In this document: positions 34,545 through 42,613 of the stretch, in pieces
How the letters are laid out: every line of letters starts with the position of its first letter
Numbering within the stretch: the first letter of the stretch is position 1
From: Archangium violaceum
GTDB taxonomy: Bacteria; Myxococcota; Myxococcia; Myxococcales; Myxococcaceae
Assembly: GCF_016887565.1 (NCBI RefSeq)
Contig: NZ_CP069396.1
Span: forward strand, 2,693,001-2,757,000
Length of the DNA: 64,000 nucleotides
Direction of reading: 5' to 3'
Notes under the pieces: model-generated
Seen by the model: the letters and a program-made list of their open reading frames with translations, nothing else
What the model was told of the DNA's origin: nothing
The model's database searches: none
Made by a program: the position numbers and the translations under genes

Positions 34545-36485
34545 TCATGAAATTTGGGATTGGAGGCCGAACCGCTGCTGGAGGACACACGCGCTGAGGG
34601 CGGCCAGGAGGATGGGGTCCAGCGCGTTACGGGTGGGAAGGTCCATGCCAGGCAGCCGGTCGAGCAGGGCGAGGACCTTCTGGGGCTCATAGAAGGGCAG
34701 GGCTCGGAAGGCCGGTCCCCGCAGTGAGTCCTGCACCAGCTCGTAGAACCGGCTCCCCTGCGACAGGGTCGACGGAGGCGCCATGAACGGGTGTTTCTGT
34801 CGCCGGTAGACGGCGTCCGTCAGCACGGGCCGTGCCGCCTCGCGCAGCACGTACTTCTCCGTCGTGCCGCGGATCTTCTGCGAGATGGGGAACGTCCGCG
34901 CGAGCTCCACCAGGGGGTGGTCGAGGAACGGCAGCCGACCCTCGATGGAGTTGGCCATCTCCATCCGGTCTCCCAGCAGGCTCAAGACGTAGTTGGGAAG
35001 CCCGCATTTGGACCAGAGATACAGCGACTGGTTGACGGGCGCTCGCCCGGTGAGCTGGCCGCGCACATCCAATCCGCCGAGGAACAGGCGGTAGGCGTCC
35101 CGCCCGGCGAAGTGTGTCGCGAACCGCTGGGAGAAGAGGCCTCGGCTGTGGGTCGCGATGTTGGAGAAGCTCGCGAGGAACGAGGGGACGAACCCGAGCA
35201 CCCGCGAGATGCTGGCGTTCTCGGGGTTGTTCGCATCGGGCAGCAGGGTGCCACGCGAGACCTGGTTCGCGGCCCGGAGCTCCTCCAGGGCCCGCTCGAT
35301 GGCCGCTGGATCCTGACCCCGCTTGTCGTGGAGCAGCATGTCCCGGCGGAAGTGCGGGTAGCCGGCGAGCACCTCATCGGAGCCCTCTCCCGTGAGGACG
35401 ACCTTGTAGCCCGCCTTCCGCACGGCGCGGCTGAGCATGAACTTGGCGACGCTGTTGGCATTGATGAGGAAGGACTCCCCGTGCCAGACGGCATCCGCGA
35501 AGTGGTCGGCGAGATCCTCCTGGCGCACGGGAATGGGCGTGAAGCGCGCGCCCGCCTTCTTCGCCATCTCTTCGGCGATGGAGGACTCGTCATACTCGGG
35601 ACGGTCGAATCCGAGCGTGAAGGCGTGGATGGGCTTGCCGCATTGCCGCTGCGCCAGGCCCAGCACGGCACACGAGTCCAACCCGCCGCTCAGGTACATG
35701 CCCACGGGGACGTCCGCGTGGAGGCGCAGGCGGATGGCCTCGTCCAGGGCCGTACGGAACCGCTCGACGTACGTCTCCGTCTCCTGGGGAGCCGCCTGTG
35801 TTTCCTCGGTCGGATAGTCGAAGTCCCAGTACTTCAGGAGCTGGAACTGTCCCTCCGTCGCCAGCCCATAGTGCCCGGGAGGAACCTGGTGGATGCCCTC
35901 GAAGAGGGTCCTGTCCTGGAGCGGGTTGAGCAGGTGGTGGAACTGGAAGACGGACTCATGATCCCACCGGGCGGGCACGCCGGCGGCGAACAGGGCCTTG
36001 GCCTCCGAGGCGAAATACAGCGTGTCGCCGTGCCGGGCGTAGAAGAGGGGCTTGATGCCGAAGCGGTCCCTCGCCACGAAGAGCAACCGGTTGCGCTCGT
36101 CCCACAGCACCAGGGCGAACTCGCCCCTCAGGTGGTGGAGGCATTGCGGACCATACTCCTCATACAGGTGGAGGACGATCTCGCTGTCGGAGCGGGTGCG
36201 GAAGCGGTGCCCGCGCTCCTCCAGCTCACGCCGGATGCGCTGGAAGTCGTAGAGCTCGCCATTGACGACCACTCGCAGGGATTCGTCTTCGTTGGTGAGC
36301 GGCTGATCTCCGGTGCTGAGATCGATGATGCTGAGCCGGGCATGCCCCAGCCCGACGCGCCCGTCTCCCCGGAGCCAGTACCGCTGCGCGTCGGGACCGC
36401 GATGGTGAAGGGCACGCGTGGCGCCAGCCAGTACGTCTGGGGAAATGGGCCCTTCCTTGGACAACAGGGCGACGAATCCACACAT
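34545..36485 (-). CDS. asparagine-synthetase-type glutamine amidotransferase in the PKS operon
   Basis: The 646-residue protein has a class II glutaminase domain starting at the catalytic Cys2 (MCGFVALL) with HRGPDAQ. The synthetase domain has the ATP loop LSGGLDSC, then TGEGSDEVLAGY. Length and order match AsnB. Its place between the ACP synthase and the flavoenzyme, deep inside a type II PKS operon, suggests a role like that of OxyD in oxytetracycline synthesis, which makes an amidated (malonamoyl) starter. It could instead amidate a carboxyl group of the product, or be asparagine synthetase carried along. Distinguishing these needs biochemistry. It starts at an ATG after GTGAGGATGT. Confidence 0.88.
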   Translation of the reverse strand: MCGFVALLSKEGPISPDVLAGATRALHHRGPDAQRYWLRGDGRVGLGHARLSIIDLSTGDQPLTNEDESLRVVVNGELYDFQRIRRELEERGHRFRTRSDSEIVLHLYEEYGPQCLHHLRGEFALVLWDERNRLLFVARDRFGIKPLFYARHGDTLYFASEAKALFAAGVPARWDHESVFQFHHLLNPLQDRTLFEGIHQVPPGHYGLATEGQFQLLKYWDFDYPTEETQAAPQETETYVERFRTALDEAIRLRLHADVPVGMYLSGGLDSCAVLGLAQRQCGKPIHAFTLGFDRPEYDESSIAEEMAKKAGARFTPIPVRQEDLADHFADAVWHGESFLINANSVAKFMLSRAVRKAGYKVVLTGEGSDEVLAGYPHFRRDMLLHDKRGQDPAAIERALEELRAANQVSRGTLLPDANNPENASISRVLGFVPSFLASFSNIATHSRGLFSQRFATHFAGRDAYRLFLGGLDVRGQLTGRAPVNQSLYLWSKCGLPNYVLSLLGDRMEMANSIEGRLPFLDHPLVELARTFPISQKIRGTTEKYVLREAARPVLTDAVYRRQKHPFMAPPSTLSQGSRFYELVQDSLRGPAFRALPFYEPQKVLALLDRLPGMDLPTRNALDPILLAALSACVLQQRFGLQSQIS

Positions 36486-36532
36486 ACATCCTCACCAGGT
36501 TCGCGTAGGAGAAGGGAACGGCTTCGGGACCA

Positions 36533-36997
36533 TCAGAAGGAGAGCGACTCCACCGACTCGCTCTCCTCGGACAGCAACTCATCGGCGGCCGAGCGTCTGT
36601 CGAAGAGCGGGTACTCCATGGGGCTGGGACCCTCGGCGACGACCATGGCCACGGCGAACCCGGCGCTGTGGCTCAAGCTCAGCTTGAACCGGTGGATGCC
36701 GAGCTGCTGGGCGATCTGGTGCGCGGCCCCGGACAGCCGGAGCTCGGGCTTTCCGTCGGCGGCACTGAGCACCTCCAGCTCGTGCCAGTGCAGTCCCTCG
36801 GGGGCCCCGAGCGCCTTGATGACGGCCTCCTTCGCCGCGAAGCGCGCCGCGAAGTGCTGCCCTGGCTGCTTGCGGCCACGGCAATACGTCCGCTCCGCCT
36901 CGGTGAAGACTCGCTCCTCGAACCGCCCGTCATGCCTTTCCAACGCCCTGGACAGGCGCCCGATCTCGCACAGATCGATTCCGATGCCGATGACCAT
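36533..36997 (-). CDS. holo-[ACP] synthase, dedicated phosphopantetheinyl transferase
   Basis: The 154-residue AcpS-type enzyme has the metal-binding start IGIGIDLCEI and FAAKEAVIKALG, where the catalytic glutamate and lysine sit. GGGAG precedes the start. It transfers phosphopantetheine from CoA to a serine of the acyl carrier protein. The family is usually about 125 residues; here an acidic C-terminal tail of about 28 residues is added (SESVESLSF). It lies 84 bases downstream of the ACP gene and so is almost certainly its partner. An AcpS-type rather than Sfp-type enzyme in a PKS operon is a minor oddity. It may be specific to this ACP. Confidence 0.92.
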   Translation of the reverse strand: MVIGIGIDLCEIGRLSRALERHDGRFEERVFTEAERTYCRGRKQPGQHFAARFAAKEAVIKALGAPEGLHWHELEVLSAADGKPELRLSGAAHQIAQQLGIHRFKLSLSHSAGFAVAMVVAEGPSPMEYPLFDRRSAADELLSEESESVESLSF

Positions 36998-37081
36998 GGA
37001 TGACTCCCACTTCCGTGCTTCGTACCGTGCTGCGTGGTGCGTGCCCGAGGGAGTCGCTCCCTCGGGACCGCGTGGACCGCG

Positions 37082-37318
37082 TCAGGGCTTCGCCGACATG
37101 AGCGAGTAGAGGTCGCCGACGGTCTTCAGCTTCTTCTCGACCCCGTCGTCGATCTCGACATTGAAAGCCTTCTCCAGGGCGCTGCAGATCTCGACCATCT
37201 CGGTCGAGTCCACATCCAGATCGTCCTTGAGGGAGATCCTGGCGTTGATCTCCTCGATCTTCCGCTCGAGCAGGTTGGACAGGATGCTGTTGATCTTCGA
37301 TTCGACCTCTTGCGGCAT
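37082..37318 (-). CDS. acyl carrier protein of the type II PKS
   Basis: The 78-residue acidic protein has the four-helix ACP pattern. The phosphopantetheine-accepting serine is Ser38 in DLDVDSTEMVE, a variant of the DSL signature with Thr after Ser. It starts after a GAGGA ribosome site and lies 36 bases downstream of the chain-length factor. The ACP, KS-alpha and KS-beta form the minimal polyketide synthase, with the growing chain attached to this serine. The length fits both PKS and FAS carriers; its place in the operon makes it a PKS carrier. Confidence 0.92.
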   Translation of the reverse strand: MPQEVESKINSILSNLLERKIEEINARISLKDDLDVDSTEMVEICSALEKAFNVEIDDGVEKKLKTVGDLYSLMSAKP

Positions 37319-37354
37319 GGGAATGTCCTCGATGTGTTGTGGGGTTTGTTTTCT

Positions 37355-38602
37355 CTACCTGCCCGAGTCGCGGCGGATGACCAGGGACGCGTTCATGCCG
37401 CCGGAGCCGCGCGAGTTGATCAGGACGGCATCCAGCTGGTTGACGGCGGTGGCCTGGGTGACCACGGACAATCCCAGACTCGGATCCTGCTGCTTCAGGC
37501 CGACCGTGGGCGGGAGCTGGCGGTGCTCGAGGGCCAACGCGCCCCAGGCCGTGTCCAGCGCCCCGGCCGCCCCATACAGGTGGCCGGTCATGGACTTGGG
37601 TGCAGTCACGGGCAGGCGGTGGCGGAGGTCTCCGAACACCTTCTGGATGGCGGTGGCCTCCTGCTGGTCTCCTTCCCGGGTGGCGAGCCCGTCCGCCAGC
37701 AACAGGTGGATGTCCCTGGGCTCGAGCCCGGCATCCTTCAAGGCGCCGGACATGGCGCGCGACAGGCCTCCCTCCTCGGGAGGGAGCGTGGCCGGGTGGC
37801 ACGCGTCGCTCGACAGGCCGAAGCCGTCGATCTCCGCGTAGACATGGGCACCGCGCCGCAGGGCGTGCTCCCGCTCCTCGAGCAGCAGGAAGGTGGCGCC
37901 CTCACCCGGCAGCAGGCCCTGCCGCGACACGTCGAACGGGCGGTAGGCCCGGGGCGCGGTGGCGTCCTGACCCCCGGCGATCACTCCTTCCGTCACGCAG
38001 GCCAGGTAGGCGAAGGGCGTGAGGGGGGCTTCCGCTCCACCCGCGAGGATGATGTCCGCGGAGCCCTGGGCGATCGTGCGCGCCGCATAGCCGATGCTCA
38101 CCAGGCCGCTGGCGCGGTCACACACCAGCGTCTTGCTGTGGCCCCGGAGCTCGAACAGGATGGAGATCTGCCCCTGCGGAGCGGCGGGGAACCATGCTGT
38201 CGCCTGGAAGGGGCTGAGCTCCTTGTAGCCCAGGGTGTGAAGCTTGCGCAGCTCCCGGTCGGTGAAATCCCAGCCACCGAGGCAGTTGCCCACGAAGACA
38301 CCGAAGCGCTCGCGGTCGACCTTCTGCAGGTCGACCGAGCCATCCTCCAGCGCGAGCTTCGACGCGGCCACCGAATACTGGGTGTACGGGTCGAGCTTGC
38401 GTGCCAACCGCATGGGCATGAAGTCGGAGGGGCTGAAGGCCTCCAGCGCGCCTCCTTCCCAGCCGGAGCGCTCCGCCAGCGGGTCGCCGGTGAGGGGGCG
38501 GATGGACTGCTTCCCAGAGAGGGTACTCGCCCAGGCGTTGCGTTTGCCGATACCGCCAGGGGTGATCATTCCAAGGCCAGTGATGACGACGCGGCGGCTC
38601 AT
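37355..38602 (-). CDS. KS-beta / chain-length factor of the type II PKS
   Basis: The 415-residue ketosynthase-like protein has lost two of three catalytic residues. Aligned with the KS-alpha, the active-site Cys position is Arg163 (in CDRASGLVSIG), and the first catalytic His is replaced by Asp304 (in LADGLATREGD). The second His remains (KSMTGHLYG). This is the expected state of a chain-length factor, the inactive partner that pairs with KS-alpha and sets the number of extensions; classical members have Gln at the Cys position, so Arg is unusual. Its start overlaps the KS-alpha stop by four bases (ATGA), which secures equal dosage. Confidence 0.93.
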   Translation of the reverse strand: MSRRVVITGLGMITPGGIGKRNAWASTLSGKQSIRPLTGDPLAERSGWEGGALEAFSPSDFMPMRLARKLDPYTQYSVAASKLALEDGSVDLQKVDRERFGVFVGNCLGGWDFTDRELRKLHTLGYKELSPFQATAWFPAAPQGQISILFELRGHSKTLVCDRASGLVSIGYAARTIAQGSADIILAGGAEAPLTPFAYLACVTEGVIAGGQDATAPRAYRPFDVSRQGLLPGEGATFLLLEEREHALRRGAHVYAEIDGFGLSSDACHPATLPPEEGGLSRAMSGALKDAGLEPRDIHLLLADGLATREGDQQEATAIQKVFGDLRHRLPVTAPKSMTGHLYGAAGALDTAWGALALEHRQLPPTVGLKQQDPSLGLSVVTQATAVNQLDAVLINSRGSGGMNASLVIRRDSGR

Positions 38603-39894
38603 CGCAGACCTCCAACGAAATCAGGGTTCGAGAAGACGACGGCGCTGTGGATGCCAGAGAAACCGCTCGCCTCCTTGAGGACGACATCGAGCTTCTGCTG
38701 GATGCTCTTGTTGGGCACGTAGTGCAGGTCGCAGGCCGGGTCGGGCGTCTCGTAGTTGATCGTCGGAGGGAGCTTCCCGGTGTGCAGGGCGAGCAGGGCC
38801 GAGATGCTCTCGAGGACGTTGGCGGCGGCCAGGGGGTGGCCCACCATGGACTTCAGCGAGCTGACGTGGATTTCATAGGCGTGCTTGCCGAGCACCTCCT
38901 TGAGCGCCGTCGTCTCGTTGACGTCGTTCTGCCGGGTGGAGCTGCCGTGCGCGGAGACGTAGCTGATCTCCTGGGGGCGGACGCGGGCGTCCTCGAGGGC
39001 CGCGCGCAGGGCCCGCGCCAGGTCGTGACCGTCCGGCGGCAGGTCCGTCATGTGGAAGGCGTTGTTGCAGGAGCCGAACCCTCGCACCTCGGCGTAGATG
39101 GGGGCGTTGCGCCGCAGGGCGTGCTGGCGCTCCTCGAGGATGAGGATGCCGGCACCCTCGCCGAGCACGAAGCCGTCGCGGTCGGCATCGAAGGGACGCG
39201 ACGCCTGGTGCGGAGCGGCGTTGCGCTTGCTGGAGAGCGCGCCGACGACGTCGAAAGCTCCCATGGCGATGGGGGTGATGGGCGCCTCGGAGGCACCGCA
39301 GATCATCACGTCCGCCTCGTTCGAGCGGATGCGGTCCAGGGAGAACCCGATGGCATCCAACCCCGCGGTGCAGCCGGTGCTCAGGGTGAAGCAGGGCCCG
39401 AATGCCTTGTACTCGGTGGCGAGCTCCGCCGAGGCCACGTTGAAGGTGGCGCCCTGGTAGAGCCAGCGCTGTGCCCACGCTCCGTTCAGGGGCGCGGTGC
39501 CCCCCTCGGTGAGCACCAGGAACTCCTCCTCCATGAAGCGGGTGCCGCAGATGGCGTTGGCCACGCACACGCCCAGCCGCTCGTGGTCCAGCTTCTGGAA
39601 GTCGATCTTCGAGTCCCCCGTGGCCATGCGCGCCGCCGCCAGGGCGAACTGGGCATAGCGGTCCAGCCGGCGGATCTGCTCCTCCTTCAGCCCGAGATCC
39701 CGCGGCCGGAAGTCCTTCACCAGTCCGGCGATCCTGGACCTCAGTCCATCGAGCGGGAACCGGTCCACCTCGAAGATGCCGGACCTTCCCTCCAGGGTGT
39801 TGCTCCAGAAATCGTTCAGGCCGATCCCGTTCGGGGCGATGATGCCCATCCCGGTAACGACGACACGTCGCTCTTTGTTGTTATGTGTTTTCAC
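38599..39894 (-). CDS. KS-alpha, catalytic ketosynthase of the type II PKS
   Basis: The 431-residue enzyme has the catalytic triad Cys175 (LSTGCTAGLDAIG), His316 (SAHGSSTRQND) and His353 (SMVGHPLAAAN). It condenses malonyl-ACP units into the poly-beta-ketone chain as a heterodimer with the adjacent KS-beta. The GTG start at 39894 was picked because it precedes the first conserved block RRVVVTGMGI and matches the end of the ketoreductase gene 26 bases upstream. It is the best marker for the cluster: the CTAGLDAIG and GEGAG blocks place it with type II PKS and related KS enzymes rather than FabF. Confidence 0.94.
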   Translation of the reverse strand: MKTHNNKERRVVVTGMGIIAPNGIGLNDFWSNTLEGRSGIFEVDRFPLDGLRSRIAGLVKDFRPRDLGLKEEQIRRLDRYAQFALAAARMATGDSKIDFQKLDHERLGVCVANAICGTRFMEEEFLVLTEGGTAPLNGAWAQRWLYQGATFNVASAELATEYKAFGPCFTLSTGCTAGLDAIGFSLDRIRSNEADVMICGASEAPITPIAMGAFDVVGALSSKRNAAPHQASRPFDADRDGFVLGEGAGILILEERQHALRRNAPIYAEVRGFGSCNNAFHMTDLPPDGHDLARALRAALEDARVRPQEISYVSAHGSSTRQNDVNETTALKEVLGKHAYEIHVSSLKSMVGHPLAAANVLESISALLALHTGKLPPTINYETPDPACDLHYVPNKSIQQKLDVVLKEASGFSGIHSAVVFSNPDFVGGLR

Positions 39895-39920
39895 CTGTTG
39901 CCGCTCCGGATGGCGAGTTG

Positions 39921-40712
39921 CTAGTAGTTGCCCAGACCGCCGCAGATGTTGATGGCCTGCGCGGTGATGCCCCTGGCGTGGTCGGAAGCGAGGTAGGCCA
40001 CCATGTCCGCCACCTCCTCGGGGGTGATGTAGCGGCCGATGGGAACGCGCTGCTCGATGCGCTTCTTGGCCTCTTCCACCTGTACGCCCCAGATGCGCGC
40101 GTAGTTGCCGCGGACCTTCTCGGCCATCCCGGTCTCCACGAAGCCCGGACACACCGCGTTGACCGTGATGCCCTTGCTCGCCAGCTCCAGGCCCAGCGAC
40201 TTGGTGAAGCCCACCACGCCATGTTTGGACGCGCTGTAGGGGGCGCCATGGAGGACGCCCTGCTTGCCGCCCGTCGAGGCGATGTTGATGATGCTCTGGA
40301 GAGAGGGGCTGGCCTTGAGCACCGCCTTGGTGGCGTAGAAGACGCTGTTCAGGTTGGTCTCGATGACCTCCCGCCACAGCTCATCCTCCACCTCGCTGGT
40401 GGTGCCACCGCCGGGGCGGCCCGCGTTGTTGACGAGCACCTCGATGCCTCCCAGCGAGGAGACCACGTCATTCACCATCGAGTAGATGGACTGCGGCGAG
40501 CGCACGTCGCACTGGGCGATGACCGCCCGGACGCCAAACGCTCGAATCTCGGAGGCCACCTCCTCGAGCTGCTCACGCGTACGCGCCGCGAGCGCCACGT
40601 CGAATCCATCCTTCGCCAGCCGCAGGGCCGCCGCCTTGCCAATGCCGCGACCCGCCCCCGTCACCAGCGCCCGCTTCCGGTTGTTGCTCTCGTTCCTGGC
40701 CGTCTGCTGCAT
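39921..40712 (-). CDS. actIII-like C-9 ketoreductase of the type II PKS
   Basis: The 263-residue SDR has TGAGRGIG, NNAGRPGGG (the PGG motif at residues 100-102), catalytic Ser146, Tyr159 and Lys163 (PYSASKHG), and the C-terminus ICGGLGNY. These blocks, including the PGG and the GLGNY end, match the actinorhodin ketoreductase ActIII closely. ActIII reduces the C-9 carbonyl of the nascent chain in an NADPH-dependent step coupled to first-ring closure. I therefore predict a C-7/C-12 cyclised, C-9 reduced aromatic intermediate. This match to an actinomycete family is the clearest sign that the whole operon makes an aromatic polyketide. Confidence 0.93.
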   Translation of the reverse strand: MQQTARNESNNRKRALVTGAGRGIGKAAALRLAKDGFDVALAARTREQLEEVASEIRAFGVRAVIAQCDVRSPQSIYSMVNDVVSSLGGIEVLVNNAGRPGGGTTSEVEDELWREVIETNLNSVFYATKAVLKASPSLQSIINIASTGGKQGVLHGAPYSASKHGVVGFTKSLGLELASKGITVNAVCPGFVETGMAEKVRGNYARIWGVQVEEAKKRIEQRVPIGRYITPEEVADMVAYLASDHARGITAQAINICGGLGNY

Positions 40713-40754
40713 GGGTTCTTCTCTTTCTGGGATGTGATGTGCTTGCCGCTGGCT

Positions 40755-41714
40755 TCAGGCTGACAGCCGCTTCTGGATGGCCTGCATGGTTCCGCGGCTG
40801 TTGGCGTTGATGGCCTTCTCGACGCGGTCGAGTGCCTCCCCCGCGCTCAGCTCCCCCCAGAACTGCTTCACCTTGTCGGGCTTGAGCTCGACCAGGTGCC
40901 GGGAGGTGACGCGCACTCCGCCGGAGACCGGCTCCAGCAGCCACTCGCCGGTGTGGATGCGAATCAACGGAGGGGGCTCGGACTGGAAATAGGAGACGCA
41001 GGAGGAGGGATTGCAGTGGCGCACGGTGCGGATGCGCTCCTGGCCAGCCTGGGTGGACACGGTCATGATGAACTCCTGGTGGTGGCCGTCGTCGTAGACC
41101 ATCTCCACGGAGTGGCAGTGGGGCAGGAGCCTGGGCCACTCGTCCGCCCGCTTCAGCAGCTCGAAGATGGCCTCGGGCCGGGCGGCGATGACCAGCTGCT
41201 CCTCGAACTGCCTGCGCCACGCATGGGTGGCGCTCTTGGAAGGATCTCGCTCGAGGTATTCCTTGATGGCGGACAGCTCACGCTGGCTGTTGGTGTCCAC
41301 CGAGCGCGTCATGAACTCCAGCGCCTCCCTCGGGTTGGTGACGCCCTGGATGCCGTGGTTGGGGTCGAGCTGCTCCTTGATGTCGAAGCGATGCTCCAGC
41401 ACCACCAGGGTGCCCTTGCGCAGGGGGAAGAAATGCCAGACACCTTCCATCCAGCTCAGCAGGGGAGAGGGCTTGACCTGCCGGAAGGTGATGACACGCG
41501 AGTCGCGGAAGAGCTCCCGCCGCGAGCGCCAGGTCATCGGCTGGCCGTTGGCCAGCGCGGTGAGCTCGATGAGCTGAGAGCGCTCGTCTTGCTCGATGAC
41601 CTTGGCGGCCTTGCACGGCGGGAAGATCTGGGGCCAGCGCTCGACCTCCAGACAGAGCTTGTAGGCGGCCTCGACGTCGGCATCGATCTCGATATGGTGT
41701 TCCATCAGGTGCAT
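40755..41714 (-). CDS. two-domain aromatase/cyclase (SRPBCC x2)
   Basis: The 319-residue protein contains two START/SRPBCC domains, roughly residues 1-150 and 165-310. Each starts with a short acidic helix and has W-P-x-x-x-P-x-C (EVERWPQIFPPCKAAKV and ADEWPRLLPHCHSVEM), the typical entrance of aromatase/cyclases such as ActVII and TcmN. These enzymes close and aromatise the first ring of polyketide chains without cofactors. ATG 41714 follows GGAGAGGAG; M24 is an alternative start. It is 42 bases ahead of the ketoreductase. Didomain enzymes are normally found with reducing (C-9 ketoreductase) systems, which fits. Confidence 0.92.
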   Translation of the reverse strand: MHLMEHHIEIDADVEAAYKLCLEVERWPQIFPPCKAAKVIEQDERSQLIELTALANGQPMTWRSRRELFRDSRVITFRQVKPSPLLSWMEGVWHFFPLRKGTLVVLEHRFDIKEQLDPNHGIQGVTNPREALEFMTRSVDTNSQRELSAIKEYLERDPSKSATHAWRRQFEEQLVIAARPEAIFELLKRADEWPRLLPHCHSVEMVYDDGHHQEFIMTVSTQAGQERIRTVRHCNPSSCVSYFQSEPPPLIRIHTGEWLLEPVSGGVRVTSRHLVELKPDKVKQFWGELSAGEALDRVEKAINANSRGTMQAIQKRLSA

Positions 41715-41733
41715 CGGTGTCTCCTCTCCTGCG

Positions 41734-42597
41734 TCAGACAATCGCCACGACGCGGCACCAGGCCGCGTCGGCACGCGCCAACTTCACTGGGAAGCACGCC
41801 ACCTTGAATCCATGGGGCTGGCTGATCCCTCCCAGATTGGCCAGCCGCTCGAGCTGGCAGTACTCGCGCTCCCGGCCGAAGAGATGGGCGGGCCACAACT
41901 CTCCCGGGTCCCGGGTGCGCAGGTAGGCGTTGATCATCCGGGGGAAGGGCGCGTCGAAGCCGAAGCTGTCGATGCCAATCACCCGGATTCCCTGCTCGAT
42001 GAGCCAGGCCGTGGCGGCGCGAGTGACACCCCGGAAGTGGGTGAAGTACTCGCGCTTGCCCAGATGGGCATCCCCGCCGGTGTACAGCAGCACCACGTCG
42101 AGCGGCTTGAGGCGGTAGTCGATCCGCTCGAGCGCGGCGGCCACCTCCTGCTGGGTGACGGGTCCCTGCTCCGCCGGCCCGCGGACATCCAGCACCACCC
42201 CATCGCGGAAGCACCACTCCAGGGGGACCTCACAGATGGTGCGCGCCTTCTCCCCCTGGGCATTCTTGTCGCCGTAGTGGAACGGCGCGTCCATGTGGGT
42301 TCCCGTGTGGGTCGTCAGGTAGTAGTGCATCAACGACAGACCCTTGCCGTCCGGGAAGTTGCGATGGTCGAGCCCCTTGCCGAGGTGGTGTTTGAGCCAC
42401 TCGCGGACCGTGGCGAACCAGGAGCCACGCACCGCGTGGATGAGGCCCTTGCCGAGCAGGTCGGCCCCCTTCCGGTGGTCGATGTATTTGACCGTGACGG
42501 GCTCTGGCTCCCAGTACCGTGGATCCACGGGAACGCTCAGATCGATGAACCGTTGCGCGGGGCTGGACGCGGAAGTCCGCGAGGCTGGAGAAGACAT
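41734..42597 (-). CDS. PF04199-type cyclase (metal-dependent, kynurenine-formamidase fold)
   Basis: The 287-residue protein has the metal-site motif HTGTHMDAPFHYG, with the usual HxGTHxDxPxH order, and a DSFGFD segment near the end. The PF04199 family was named after cyclases of polyketide antibiotic clusters, although it includes isatin hydrolases and kynurenine formamidase. Here its position between an aromatase/cyclase and a hydrolase makes a later ring-closure or lactone/ester step likely. It lies 16 bases after the hydrolase gene. The exact step cannot be told from sequence. Confidence 0.88.
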   Translation of the reverse strand: MSSPASRTSASSPAQRFIDLSVPVDPRYWEPEPVTVKYIDHRKGADLLGKGLIHAVRGSWFATVREWLKHHLGKGLDHRNFPDGKGLSLMHYYLTTHTGTHMDAPFHYGDKNAQGEKARTICEVPLEWCFRDGVVLDVRGPAEQGPVTQQEVAAALERIDYRLKPLDVVLLYTGGDAHLGKREYFTHFRGVTRAATAWLIEQGIRVIGIDSFGFDAPFPRMINAYLRTRDPGELWPAHLFGREREYCQLERLANLGGISQPHGFKVACFPVKLARADAAWCRVVAIV

Positions 42598-42613
42598 GGT
42601 GGGAGGGGTGCTC

